A DNA stretch of 50,198 nucleotides from an uncultured Clostridia bacterium (GCA_944372445.1 CALVZE010000001.1:1-50198), one strand, 5' to 3'; positions 8,179 through 16,219 are shown, numbered from the stretch's first letter. Notes: generated by a model from the letters alone, not told the origin. Numbers and translations: made by a program.

Positions 8179-8938
8179 TTTTCAATTTTCCTTGCTTCAA
8201 ACTCATTTTCAGCGCTTCCATAAGATTGATAACCTTGCCAGGCTCCTCTCTCTCGGCACTAACAACAATCTCATTGCCGGCAATCTTCGATTTTATCGCC
8301 TTTTTCAGTTTCACATTATACTCGTCCTTGAACACTTCGGGCTTAAATTTTTCGGTCATTTCTTCTATGAGCGAAACCGCAAGCGACACCTCTTTCTCTA
8401 AAACTTTTGCCTGTTTAATAGCGGGCGCTTTCATCACTTCATCATAAAAATATAAAGTGTTCACAAGCATAACGCCGTCCTTTCCTCTAATTAAAACAAG
8501 CGCTTCCTTTGTGCCTAGAACCACCTTGGCTATTCCCGCCTTGTTCTGTTTTTCCATGGCGGACAAAAGCACCATAAATGCCTTTTCACCGCCCGTTGGC
8601 TTAACGTAATACGCCTTATCAAAGTAAATCGGGTCAACCTCTTTTAAATCAACAAACTGCTCAATTGTGATATTTTTATCTTTCTTTGTTTTAATCTTTT
8701 CAAAATCTTTGTCGGTGAAGATGACATACTTGTCCTTTTCATATTGATACCCTTTCACAACATCTTCGTTTTTAACCTCTCTATCGTCACAATCAACGCA
8801 AGTTTTCTTATACTTCACCCTGCTCATCGTTTTTTTGTCGATAAGATTAAAGCCTATGTCATTGTTTTTTATGCAAGCAACAAGTTGCACCGGAATATAC
8901 ACAAGTCCAAAAGTTATCGCCCCTTTATATGAATACAT
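8168..8938 (-). CDS. ku: Ku protein, end-binding factor of bacterial NHEJ
   Basis: The homodimeric ring protein binds broken DNA ends and recruits LigD. The 256-residue product starts MYSYKGAITFGLVYIPVQL and continues with NEDVVKGYQYEKDKYVIFTDKDFEKI, AYYVKPTGGEKAF, KAGIAKVVLGTKEALVLIRGKDGVMLVNTLYFYDEV, all typical of bacterial Ku. The start is set at ATG 8938 because GGAGG lies ten bases upstream; an in-frame ATG at 8971 would put that ribosome site inside the gene. A Cys pair (TCVDCDD) sits where many Firmicutes Ku proteins have a small Cys motif. It is first in the operon. In Bacillus this set is made in the forespore under sigma-G, but I found no convincing sigma-G promoter here. Confidence 0.95.
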   Translation of the reverse strand: MYSYKGAITFGLVYIPVQLVACIKNNDIGFNLIDKKTMSRVKYKKTCVDCDDREVKNEDVVKGYQYEKDKYVIFTDKDFEKIKTKKDKNITIEQFVDLKEVDPIYFDKAYYVKPTGGEKAFMVLLSAMEKQNKAGIAKVVLGTKEALVLIRGKDGVMLVNTLYFYDEVMKAPAIKQAKVLEKEVSLAVSLIEEMTEKFKPEVFKDEYNVKLKKAIKSKIAGNEIVVSAEREEPGKVINLMEALKMSLKQGKLKNDA

Positions 8939-9004
8939 ATTAACCTCCAAAATGATTATTGCAAAATTCATATAAGACTAAACATTTTTGGAGATATTGT
9001 TTTA

Positions 9005-9046
9005 TAAAAAACATAAAACAAAAAACAACACAAAGCTTGTGTTGTT
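9005..9046 (-). terminator. Terminator of tRNA-Arg
   Basis: A perfect 10-bp stem, AACAACACAA (9024-9033) with TTGTGTTGTT (9037-9046) and loop AGC, is followed on the minus strand by a T-rich tail, about 45 bases beyond the tRNA 3' end. Confidence 0.8.
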
Positions 9047-9089
9047 CCTACATAAATATTGTTTATTTACAATTCACTTAATGATTAAT

Positions 9090-9166
9090 TGGTGCACCCA
9101 GAGGAGTTCGAATCCCCAACCTTTCGTTCCGTAGACGAACGCTCTATCCAGTTGAGCTATGGGTGC
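9090..9166 (-). tRNA. tRNA-Arg (anticodon ACG)
   Basis: The reverse complement gives a 77-nt cloverleaf with acceptor GCACCCA/TGGGTGC, encoded CCA, T-loop TTCGAAC and anticodon stem TTCGT/ACGAA around loop CTACGGA. The anticodon ACG would be edited to ICG and read CGU, CGC and CGA. Confidence 0.97.
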
Positions 9167-9179
9167 ATATTTAATTTAA

Positions 9180-9208
9180 AATTTATTTATGTTTATCGTT
9201 ATTGTAAA
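9180..9208 (-). promoter_or_regulatory. Promoter of tRNA-Arg
   Basis: On the minus strand TTTACA (9208-9203) and TAAATT (9185-9180) are 17 bases apart, ending 13 bases before the tRNA. Confidence 0.5.
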
Positions 9209-9230
9209 AGTTTTAAGAGCGTCGGTGCTC

Positions 9231-9357
9231 TAAGACGAGGAGAAAGCGAACGCCGTTGCTTACGAACAATGCAAATATTCGACGAATTCGCAACAAATCT
9301 ATAATATGTTTAGACGAGGAAAAGTAACTGCTTGCAAGCTTATGCGCATTCGTCTAA
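9231..9357. repeat. Imperfect tandem pair, one with terminal inverted repeat
   Basis: Two related stretches begin TAAGACGAGGAGAAAGCGAAC (9231) and TTAGACGAGGAAAAGTAAC (9310), and both continue with TGCTT..AC or GC, ATGC and ATTCG. The second is bounded by TTAGACGA (9310-9317) and TCGTCTAA (9350-9357), with a GCTTGCAAGC palindrome inside, so it can fold into a hairpin. The region 9209-9487 holds no gene that I can support. Confidence 0.5.
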
Positions 9358-9487
9358 GTTGGTTTAACCGCTGTTTATTATAACACATTAATTTATTTTT
9401 TGCAATAATTTTTAAGTAAATTTAAAGTTTTTATGTAGATTTTGTTAATTTACTTTACACTTTTAGTAATTCATATCATATAAATAA

Positions 9488-9516
9488 TTGACATATAGTT
9501 TAAAATATTGTATACT
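9488..9516 (+). promoter_or_regulatory. Near-consensus sigma-A promoter of the small membrane protein
   Basis: TTGACA (9488-9493), 17 bases, TATACT (9511-9516). The ribosome site AGGAGGG starts only about ten bases later, so the 5' leader is very short. Confidence 0.85.
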
Positions 9517-9536
9517 AATAGAAGTAGGAGGGAAGT

Positions 9537-9869
9537 ATGGCAGAGAAAAAGTCAAGTTCAAAATCAACAAGTTCAAAGTCTTCTTCAAGTTCTTCTAAAA
9601 AGACAATGTGGGGACTTAACAAAATTTCATTTTGGACCATTGTTGCTGTAACTATTCTCTATGCAATCGCTTTGATTTTATCTGCTTGTGGTGTTAGCGC
9701 TACTGCTGTTAGTGCTTTGCAAGGTATTGCAACCGCAATCATGATTATCATTGTTTCGATTTTAGCATGGCGTTATGTTAAGCCAAAACAAATGGTTTGG
9801 AAGGTGCTTTACTTTGTTTGCTTGTTGATTGTAATTGCCGGAATTATTGTTCCATTAGTTCTTGGTTAA
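9537..9869 (+). CDS. Small three-span membrane protein, Ser/Lys-rich N-terminus
   Basis: The 110-residue protein begins with about 23 residues that are nearly all Ser and Lys, then has three hydrophobic segments near residues 30-50 (FWTIVAVTILYAIALIL), 56-77 and 86-108 (VLYFVCLLIVIAGIIVPL). I do not recognise a family. The very strong promoter, ideal AGGAGG ribosome site and own terminator suggest an abundant monocistronic product. The charged serine-rich tail would lie in the cytoplasm by the positive-inside rule. Its neighbours on both sides point the other way and give no clue to function. Confidence 0.85.
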   Translation: MAEKKSSSKSTSSKSSSSSSKKTMWGLNKISFWTIVAVTILYAIALILSACGVSATAVSALQGIATAIMIIIVSILAWRYVKPKQMVWKVLYFVCLLIVIAGIIVPLVLG

Positions 9870-9877
9870 TAAAAAAG

Positions 9878-9901
9878 TCGCAATTAAATTGCGATTTTTT
9901 T
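9878..9901 (+). terminator. Terminator of the small membrane protein gene
   Basis: TCGCAAT, loop TAA, ATTGCGA followed by seven T, nine bases after the stop codon. Confidence 0.9.
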
Positions 9902-10146
9902 ATGTCATTTTTTATTTATTAATAATTATATTAAAAACTTTATTTATTAGATATTATCTAACTAATAAATATTTTACTTTTTCTAATTAATGCATTATTA
10001 TTTTGAAATAATAAATTTATAATTTTAAAACTTTATTAGCATAAAATTTTAATAAATTCTAACGAATTTGCGTGCTTTGACTAACTGTTTGAATAATTAT
10101 TTCTTTCATCAAAAGCCATTATACTTAGTGACGCTTTCCAATAAAC
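9902..10146. other. AT-rich intergenic stretch, no gene seen
   Basis: About 245 bases of very AT-rich sequence lie between two convergent terminators. A short open frame crosses it but has no ribosome site and runs into the terminator and the end of the next gene. I see no RNA structure worth naming. Confidence 0.5.
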
Positions 10147-10180
10147 AAAAAAATAACAGGCAAATGCCTGTTATTTTTTT
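10147..10180 (-). terminator. Terminator of the 700-aa surface protein gene (works both ways)
   Basis: A-run, ATAACAGGC, loop AAAT, GCCTGTTAT, T-run. It lies seven bases beyond the stop at 10187 and is symmetrical enough to stop transcription from both sides. Confidence 0.85.
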
Positions 10181-10186
10181 AACTAC

Positions 10187-12289
10187 TTATTCAAAATGCA
10201 GTGTTATATCTTCAATTGTCAATGCTGTTGTATCATTTGGCAATCCACTATATATAATGTTTAAGAAATTATAAATTGAATAGTCACCATTCATAGCTTC
10301 AAGAGCAAAACTTCTTCTATCTCCATTCAAAGCGTAGCTAAAGGAAACCGGTTTAACAACCCCATAGTCATCTGTAAATGTGCTGTTTAAATCAATGGCA
10401 AATATACCATTTTCATTCATTATTGATATGTTGAAATTTGTTAAAGTGAATTGATTTGGATTGTCCACAATATCTTCGCCATTAGCTTTAACACCATCTT
10501 CATAGGTTATTCCGTTAATAGTTAAGGATGTTATCTTGTTTGTCACTTCACTTGTCAAAGTAACTTGTTGACCGGCTCTATAAGTGCCTAAAATGTAGTT
10601 AAATAAAGCAGATTCACTACTAAAATCATTGCTACCTACTGAAACTTTTCCAGACCATGTTTGAATATTTAAATATTTAACCCAATTATTTTCCACAAAT
10701 AGCGGAGCAAGTTTTGAAGAATAGTTTTGGATGGTCAAATTCTCTATTTTGGTTGTTCCCGCGTAATTGCTACTTGAAACTGTGGCTGTAAATTGAATAG
10801 GTGTATAATTTAAATCAATTGATTTTACTGTGCTTCCTGTAAACACGCTTGAAGGAAGAACGATTGAACCGCCTGAGGTGGTTACATTTCCGTTAGAATA
10901 TGAGTGAGAATAATTTGAATATGAAAGCGTTTGTCCGCCTATATATGCTCTTGAAATTTGGTAGCCTTTTTTACGAGCATCCGTTGGCAAATCAACCATA
11001 CTTGCCATATCAGTAGCTGTTGATCGTCCTAAATATTCGTTTCCGTCATAGAAATTAAACGTATATGTTGTTGCCACTCTTGAAAAGTTTACATTGACAT
11101 TTATAACGCTTGCTGGTGCGCTGTCTGGATTTTTGGAAATAATCGCATTTGTAAGACTTTTTGATGTTTTGTAGGTATCGCCGTTATACACAAAATTATT
11201 AAACTCCCAATCATATTGACTGAATGTCCAGTTTGACGCATTCATAGCACTGTCAAAGGCTGTTGTGTTCACATCGCTAACTGTGAAAGTTGTGCTGTTT
11301 CTATAAGTTGCTGTTGCTCCAGAAGCAGAGCCTGTGATTTTAATGTTGTAATTGATTGGTGTTTCCGAAAGTTCTACATTGATGTAATTTACACTGTCAT
11401 AGTTTGGATTTGAAATCATGTCCGCTGTTACTTCTGTGAAAGCTTCTCCGTTATGAAGCCACTTTGCAGTGTAACCGCTTGTGTTATGGTTCATAGCATT
11501 TTCAATTTGAAGAGAAGTGTAGGTGTTTCTATTAAATTCAGTACTTGTTTCTACAATTGCCTCTTCCTTGTAGTATCTAACCTGGAAGGAAGGAATTTCT
11601 TTCCAAAGGGCAGTAATTTTGATGCTTTCTCCTTCTTGTGGCACTGCAAAGGTTGCATTGGTATAGATTTTTGACTCATCGTTGTTTACAATAAAGCCGA
11701 CAAAATCATGTGTTGGTGTGTTTGCAAGCTCACCAAATACCTCTGCAAGTGGTTGACCATAAGTTAAAGTTTTGCTTCCTGTTTCTTGTGTGCCTTCACT
11801 TGGATTTTTTACAATGCTATATTCAACATCATATGTGATGACGCTGAACACTGCTGTGATGTTTTCATAATCGCCTGTCTTAAATGAGAAAACTGCACTA
11901 TCAGAAAGCTTCTTTGCGTCAAGCTCGGCAGTAAGTTCTTCTTTAACTGTTTCGTCAGTTGCACTTTCAATGTCGCCGATTAGTTTGACATATTCTTCTC
12001 TCGAACCGTTGAACCAATAATCAAAATTGAAGCCCTCTGCGTTATATTCCACACTGGTGTTTTTTGAGTGCCCATTGATAACACGATATGAGCCATTCTC
12101 TGCATCATACTCAATCGTTGCGCCCGATGTTATTGTTGGCGCCTCTATATTTTGGCTGTCAGTATAAATCTCAAATGTTGTGACAGCATTCATTGAATAG
12201 TATACAGCAATAACCGTGCCTGCAATAAATAAAGGCAAAACAACGGCAAGCGCGCAAATAAGCAATACTTTTGCTAATTTACTAGACAT
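10187..12289 (-). CDS. Membrane-anchored surface protein with InlB-type repeats
   Basis: The 700-residue protein starts with a short basic stretch and a hydrophobic segment at about residues 9-31 (LLICALAVVLPLFIAGTVIAVYY) with no clear cleavage site, so it is probably anchored by its N-terminus with the rest outside. The body is rich in Thr, Ser, Asn and Tyr and low in Cys. It contains divergent InlB B-repeat-like units, for example LTYGQPLAEVFGELANTPTH ending in IKITALWKE, and later units such as TYTFNFYDGNEYLG. No enzyme motif is visible. The giant protein at 27255 uses the same kind of repeat but is anchored at its C-terminus. AGGAGG precedes ATG 12289, and a consensus promoter and a terminator frame the gene as a single unit. 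Confidence 0.85.
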   Translation of the reverse strand: MSSKLAKVLLICALAVVLPLFIAGTVIAVYYSMNAVTTFEIYTDSQNIEAPTITSGATIEYDAENGSYRVINGHSKNTSVEYNAEGFNFDYWFNGSREEYVKLIGDIESATDETVKEELTAELDAKKLSDSAVFSFKTGDYENITAVFSVITYDVEYSIVKNPSEGTQETGSKTLTYGQPLAEVFGELANTPTHDFVGFIVNNDESKIYTNATFAVPQEGESIKITALWKEIPSFQVRYYKEEAIVETSTEFNRNTYTSLQIENAMNHNTSGYTAKWLHNGEAFTEVTADMISNPNYDSVNYINVELSETPINYNIKITGSASGATATYRNSTTFTVSDVNTTAFDSAMNASNWTFSQYDWEFNNFVYNGDTYKTSKSLTNAIISKNPDSAPASVINVNVNFSRVATTYTFNFYDGNEYLGRSTATDMASMVDLPTDARKKGYQISRAYIGGQTLSYSNYSHSYSNGNVTTSGGSIVLPSSVFTGSTVKSIDLNYTPIQFTATVSSSNYAGTTKIENLTIQNYSSKLAPLFVENNWVKYLNIQTWSGKVSVGSNDFSSESALFNYILGTYRAGQQVTLTSEVTNKITSLTINGITYEDGVKANGEDIVDNPNQFTLTNFNISIMNENGIFAIDLNSTFTDDYGVVKPVSFSYALNGDRRSFALEAMNGDYSIYNFLNIIYSGLPNDTTALTIEDITLHFE

Positions 12290-12312
12290 AATAACCTCCT
12301 AAGTTTGAGATT

Positions 12313-12341
12313 ATTATACCACATATTTTAATTTATTTCAA
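12313..12341 (-). promoter_or_regulatory. Promoter of the 700-aa surface protein gene
   Basis: On the minus strand TTGAAA (12341-12336), 17 bases, TATAAT (12318-12313), 24 bases before the start codon. Confidence 0.8.
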
Positions 12342-12379
12342 TACCCTTTTATAAATTTTGTGAAAAAGTTGTAAAAAGA

Positions 12380-13102
12380 TTAGCAATCCATAAGCATTTT
12401 GTCGGCAATTAAGGCAATAAGTTCGCCATTTGTCGGCTTTTCGTTGCGGTTATAGATTTTAAGTCCAAAGATGTTATTGATGTTTTCAATCTTACCTCGG
12501 TTCCATGCGACTTCAATGGCGTGGCGCATACCACGCTCAACCTTGCTTGAACTTGTTTCAAAACGCTCAGCAATGGTTGGATAAAGCTTTTTTGTGATAG
12601 AGCTTATTATCTCTGGCTCTTCGACAGCAAGCTTAACCGCCTCTCTAAGAAATTGATAGCCCTTGATGTGCGCCGGTATGCCTATGCTTATGAAAATATT
12701 AGAGATTTTTTCATCTAGTTGCCTATTTTCTTGACTTAAATTATTTGACAAAATCTCGTTTATTCTGCTTTCTAAATTTTCGGCGTTTATCGGCTTAATC
12801 ATGAAATAGCTTGCTCCCATTTGAAGAGCTTTTGTGACAAAACCGCTGTGTGAAAGACTAGAAACAAAGATGACTTTTGGCGTCTTTTCTTTTAACACCT
12901 TTATTTTTTCAAACACAGCAAATCCGTCTAACTTTGAAAGCATGACCTCCATAACAAGCACGTCAGGTTGAAGTTTGATGACGCTATTTACCACTTCTTC
13001 GCCGTCACTAGACGAGCCGACCACTTCAAAATTTTCTTTCCCCTTAAAATATTCAAGTAGGTTGTCTTTGTCAATATCAGCTATATAAATTTTTTTATTC
13101 AT
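12380..13102 (-). CDS. spo0A: Spo0A-family response regulator with Glu at the phosphoacceptor site
   Basis: The 240-residue protein has a receiver domain (about 1-120), a linker and the Spo0A effector domain (about 130-240), with the typical GIPAHIKGYQFLREAVKLAV, SSSKVERGMRHAIEVAWNRG and KPTNGELIALIADK. Spo0A normally switches on sporulation after phosphorylation of an aspartate. Here the matching position reads DVLVMEVMLSKLDG, so it is E52 (codon GAG) instead of Asp. The acidic pocket is D9-I10 instead of two acids, and the usual Thr is S81, while K103 is kept. This suggests a form that is not phosphorylated in the normal way and may be permanently active. The start ATG 13102 has AAGGAGAA. 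A perfect 0A box lies upstream. Confidence 0.9.
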   Translation of the reverse strand: MNKKIYIADIDKDNLLEYFKGKENFEVVGSSSDGEEVVNSVIKLQPDVLVMEVMLSKLDGFAVFEKIKVLKEKTPKVIFVSSLSHSGFVTKALQMGASYFMIKPINAENLESRINEILSNNLSQENRQLDEKISNIFISIGIPAHIKGYQFLREAVKLAVEEPEIISSITKKLYPTIAERFETSSSKVERGMRHAIEVAWNRGKIENINNIFGLKIYNRNEKPTNGELIALIADKMLMDC

Positions 13103-13123
13103 TTCATTCTCCTTATTATTTTT

Positions 13124-13144
13124 GCACTACTTGCAAGATAGTGC
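13124..13144 (-). other. Small hairpin in the spo0A leader
   Basis: GCACTA (13124-13129) pairs with TAGTGC (13139-13144), just ahead of the spo0A ribosome site. TTGCAAG in the loop is echoed by CTTGCAA at 13151. It is a possible leader structure, with weak support. Confidence 0.35.
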
Positions 13145-13235
13145 TTGTGCCTTGCAAAACATTATTAAGATAACACAATTATTGCCAAAACTAAAAGAAG
13201 AAAATACCTACATTATGTCGTCTTTAAGAGATTTT

Positions 13236-13242
13236 TGTCGAA
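13236..13242 (+). promoter_or_regulatory. 0A box (Spo0A binding site) upstream of spo0A
   Basis: A perfect TGTCGAA core lies in the context TTTTTGTCGAATTTTG, the known Spo0A consensus, 134 bases before the spo0A start. A weaker TGTCGTC lies 20 bases away at 13216. This fits autoregulation of spo0A, as in Bacillus. The rest of 13145-13410 holds no gene that I can see. Confidence 0.65.
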
Positions 13243-13411
13243 TTTTGACTGAAAGAAAAAATATAATGTAAAAATTAAAAGAATAATCTTTTCTTTTAGT
13301 GTATCTTGAAAGAAAATTGGTAAAAGTATAAGTTCAAAAAGAATTAAAAAGAAAAATGGAAATGGACAAAAAGGCAAGAGTAAAAAAGCCTATAAACACA
13401 TTATGAATAAT

Positions 13412-13436
13412 AAAAAAGCACCTACATTAGGTGCTA
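13412..13436 (-). terminator. Terminator of the lipoprotein gene
   Basis: AGCACCTA (13418-13425), loop CAT, TAGGTGCT (13429-13436); on the minus strand a run of six T follows. Confidence 0.85.
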
Positions 13437-13470
13437 AAATTTATCTTGCCTTGATAGCTAAACCATTCAC

Positions 13471-14982
13471 TTACTTTTTGTAAACATATGACGAATGTCT
13501 TTCTTCGTAATCTGTAACTCCAAGAAGTTGAGTGTTACATGTTGCTATGCTAACTCTATATAGATATGTGCCATCATCAAGAGAGGTTATATCTTCCTCC
13601 TCGTCTTCGCTCACTTCAATTCCTGCTTCCTCTTTTTCGCTATCTATAAGTTCTTGCTCTTTTTCTGTGAGTGCCTCTAAGCCTGCATAGAAATAGATAT
13701 ATTCGCCGTCATAGCTATAAAGAGTTGTGTTGATAGATGTCATTGTTGCAACCGTCTTTGTTGCGGTCAAAGAAATATCTCCGTTTCCTCTTGTAAGACC
13801 GGCGAAATCAACTTCAAAAACACCCGTTGAAGAGATAAGATAAGCAAGCCTATCGTCAACCACCATAATAGTCGCGCTTGAAATATCATTGCCTGCATCA
13901 TCCGAAATAGTCACTCTTCCGCTCCCATTGTTAGCGTTCTTGTAATAGATAGCGCTGTTTGCGGAATATACAATTGTTTCAAAAGGTGTGCCATATTGAA
14001 GGACAAAGACATTTGATATTGTCGCGCTTGAAAATTCGTGTTCATTGTCAACCAAGATGATTTCATTCTTATAATATTCACCGCTTAAATCTTTGACATT
14101 GTTATAATATGTTCGAGTTGTTGAGCCAGAGGTATAGGTGTAGAAGATAAGGTCATTTTGGCGATATACAAATGAAACTGTGCCGTTTTTGTCGCCTACA
14201 ACTTCTGCGTCCTCTGTTCCACCAGCAGTCACAGCCACTTCTTTAATCTTGGAAATGTCATTTTCGTCTGTGTCAGTGAAATATATCTTGCCATTCCACT
14301 CGTCAGAGTAGCCGTCAAGTTCTGCGCCCTGAGTTTTTGGAATAGCAACACTTGACACGCCCTCGCCTAAAACTTTTGTGCTTCCTTTGCCGTTGTTTAA
14401 TTTTGTGGCAAAGAGCTTGTCGCCAGCAAAAGCTACAACATAATAATTTCCGTCATATTCAAGCACTTCGATTTCAGAAACTTCGCCTTGATAGGTGTAA
14501 ATTTCTCGATTTTTATCACCATTGAGTTTTACCGAGCATAAAACAGAGTAACCAAATTGGTATGACGCTCCCTCCTCAGAAGTGTAGCGGTGAACATCTG
14601 GCTTTAAATAGTAAATATAGTTGCCAATCGCGAACATAAATTGATTTTCTTGTGCGACAGCCTCGCTGTTGACTTTTTCTACTCCGTTTGGTGTAAAATT
14701 CTGTCCTTTCGCATTGATGTTTTCAAGATTAACACGCGCAAGATACGAGCTTTTTCTTGCATCCTTTAAGCCTGCCATATCAGAAAGAGAGGACACTTCA
14801 TTATAGCTGTTGCCAAAATAGAGATAATCACCGATTGTGACTCCCGCATTACCATTATAGATAAGTTCGTTGCTATCATTTTTAATCATGGACACTGTGG
14901 AGCATCCCGCAAGCACAAAACCAAATGATAAGATGCAACAGATTACCATTAAAAATTTTTTCATATTCAAAGCTTTCTTCAT
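13471..14982 (-). CDS. Secreted lipoprotein, probable beta-propeller (DUF5050-like)
   Basis: The 503-residue product has a lipoprotein signal peptide: basic start, hydrophobic core, and lipobox LAGC with the lipidated cysteine at position 27. The mature part has recurrent units in which an aromatic patch such as GDYLYFGNSYN, GNYIYYLKPD or GKIYFTDTDEN alternates with short strands, as in the beta-propeller proteins grouped with DUF5050. An acidic stretch rich in Glu lies near residue 455. It would sit on the outer face of the membrane; its ligand is unknown. The start at ATG 14982 has GGAG at good spacing, and a second in-frame ATG six codons later is less well placed. It has its own promoter and terminator. 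Confidence 0.8.
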   Translation of the reverse strand: MKKALNMKKFLMVICCILSFGFVLAGCSTVSMIKNDSNELIYNGNAGVTIGDYLYFGNSYNEVSSLSDMAGLKDARKSSYLARVNLENINAKGQNFTPNGVEKVNSEAVAQENQFMFAIGNYIYYLKPDVHRYTSEEGASYQFGYSVLCSVKLNGDKNREIYTYQGEVSEIEVLEYDGNYYVVAFAGDKLFATKLNNGKGSTKVLGEGVSSVAIPKTQGAELDGYSDEWNGKIYFTDTDENDISKIKEVAVTAGGTEDAEVVGDKNGTVSFVYRQNDLIFYTYTSGSTTRTYYNNVKDLSGEYYKNEIILVDNEHEFSSATISNVFVLQYGTPFETIVYSANSAIYYKNANNGSGRVTISDDAGNDISSATIMVVDDRLAYLISSTGVFEVDFAGLTRGNGDISLTATKTVATMTSINTTLYSYDGEYIYFYAGLEALTEKEQELIDSEKEEAGIEVSEDEEEDITSLDDGTYLYRVSIATCNTQLLGVTDYEERHSSYVYKK

Positions 14983-14999
14983 ACTAACTCCATTTGCAT

Positions 15000-15029
15000 A
15001 TTTTACTATATAATAATTAGAATTGTCAA
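15000..15029 (-). promoter_or_regulatory. Promoter of the lipoprotein gene
   Basis: On the minus strand TTGACA (15029-15024), 18 bases, TAAAAT (15005-15000), 17 bases before the start codon region. Confidence 0.65.
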
Positions 15030-15079
15030 TAATATTTAATTAATTTACGCCCGCTAAAATCATGCAAATATCGACTTTT

Positions 15080-15775
15080 TTAGACTTCAATCGGAATAAG
15101 TGTGTTTTTGACGATGTCACATGAGGTAAGATAATAGGTGACAGAATTTTTTTTAAGTATTAAACTTTGACGACAATATGCATGAATATGTCCATATACG
15201 ACAGCATCAACCTTGTATTCCTCCATTAACTTGGTGATTTCATTGTCCTCTTCTTTAAAAGAATATGGCGGATAATGTAGCATGCAAACAAGCTTATCTC
15301 CCTCTTTTTGAAGCATTTTGGCGCTATCAAGCGTCAGCCTCAGCCTGATAAGCTCGCGGTTGTATATTTTAATATCTTCCTCGGTCGCCTTTTTTAAATC
15401 TGGTATATTCCAAAGCCTAGTTCCCGAGATGACCACATTATCAAATTTTATAGCATCGTTTTGAATGGCATAAAAATTAGGTGGCAATATCTTTCTGACA
15501 GCGGTGATACTTTTCCACCAATAGTCATGGTTGCCTCTTATTATCACTTTTTTGCCCGGCAAGTCTTTTAGCATATCTAGGTCTGCAACAACCTCGTCAA
15601 TTTTCATTGCCCAACTCAAATCTCCTGCAAGAAGGACAATATCTTCGCAAGTCACCTTTGCGCGCCAATCATCAAAGATTTTTTCGATATAATTTTCCCA
15701 GGTGGGACCAAAAATATCCATAGGTTTAGGATTGTTGACCGACAGGTGCAGGTCGCTTATCGCAAAAATTTTCAT
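15080..15775 (-). CDS. Calcineurin-like metallophosphoesterase
   Basis: All metal-binding blocks of the family are present in order: ISDLHL (residues 6-11), LAGDLSW near 50, IRGNHDYWW near 80, MLHYPPYS near 165 and VVYGHIHAY near 195. These enzymes hydrolyse phosphomono- or diesters using two metal ions; the substrate of this branch is not known to me. The length of 231 residues is typical. The start overlaps the stop of the yqeY gene by 4 bases (ATGA), so the two are translated together. No signal peptide is visible, so it should be cytoplasmic. Confidence 0.88.
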   Translation of the reverse strand: MKIFAISDLHLSVNNPKPMDIFGPTWENYIEKIFDDWRAKVTCEDIVLLAGDLSWAMKIDEVVADLDMLKDLPGKKVIIRGNHDYWWKSITAVRKILPPNFYAIQNDAIKFDNVVISGTRLWNIPDLKKATEEDIKIYNRELIRLRLTLDSAKMLQKEGDKLVCMLHYPPYSFKEEDNEITKLMEEYKVDAVVYGHIHAYCRQSLILKKNSVTYYLTSCDIVKNTLIPIEV

Positions 15776-16197
15776 ACAAATTCCTTTAAGACTTCTTGCA
15801 CAAGGCGCATGTCAACGCGTCCAGCGAAATTTGCCTTAAAGTGCTTCATAACATTACCTATCGACTTGTCTGAAAGCTTAGAAATCTCCACTTTTATCTC
15901 TTCGCGCGTTAGTTGTTTTGGAAGGTAAGTGCTGGCGATTTCCATTTGGCGTTCGATATTCTTAACTTCCGCCTCATTGCCTGCTTTGTGATAATTCTCT
16001 TTTTCGTCGCCGAGTTCTTTAATCATCTTTTGAAGAATGGAAGCAATATCTCCGTCTTCGAGAAGTTGCCCCTTTTCACGCTTGTTTATTCTTTCAAGCA
16101 AAATTTTATTCATCAAGACGCTGTAAAACGCACGCGCCACCGTGTCCTTGTTTTTAATCGCTTCAATATTGGCTTTTTTTATTTGTTCCTCAATCAT
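15772..16197 (-). CDS. yqeY: GatB/YqeY family protein
   Basis: The 141-residue helical protein matches the YqeY family, which resembles the tail domain of the GatB amidotransferase subunit. NKDTVARAFYSVLMNKI, KMIKELGDEKENYHKAGNEAE, EIASTYLPKQLTREEI and IGNVMKHFKANFAGRVDMRLVQEVLKE are characteristic. A tRNA-related role is assumed from the similarity but is not established. It is the first gene of a two-gene operon with the metallophosphoesterase. AAGGAG precedes ATG 16197, and a clear promoter lies upstream. Confidence 0.92.
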   Translation of the reverse strand: MIEEQIKKANIEAIKNKDTVARAFYSVLMNKILLERINKREKGQLLEDGDIASILQKMIKELGDEKENYHKAGNEAEVKNIERQMEIASTYLPKQLTREEIKVEISKLSDKSIGNVMKHFKANFAGRVDMRLVQEVLKEFV

Positions 16198-16219
16198 ATT
16201 TAACTCCTTAAACTATTTA

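Noticed and set aside
8939..8971. Upstream ATG start for ku
   Set aside because: It would place the GGAGG ribosome site inside the coding region; ATG 8938 begins the normal Ku N-terminus.
8939..9004. Sigma-G type promoter before ku
   Set aside because: No pair of boxes with the right spacing could be found, so forespore expression is not claimed.
10068..10274. Rightward 68-codon frame
   Set aside because: It lacks a ribosome site and crosses the terminator and the end of the opposing surface-protein gene.
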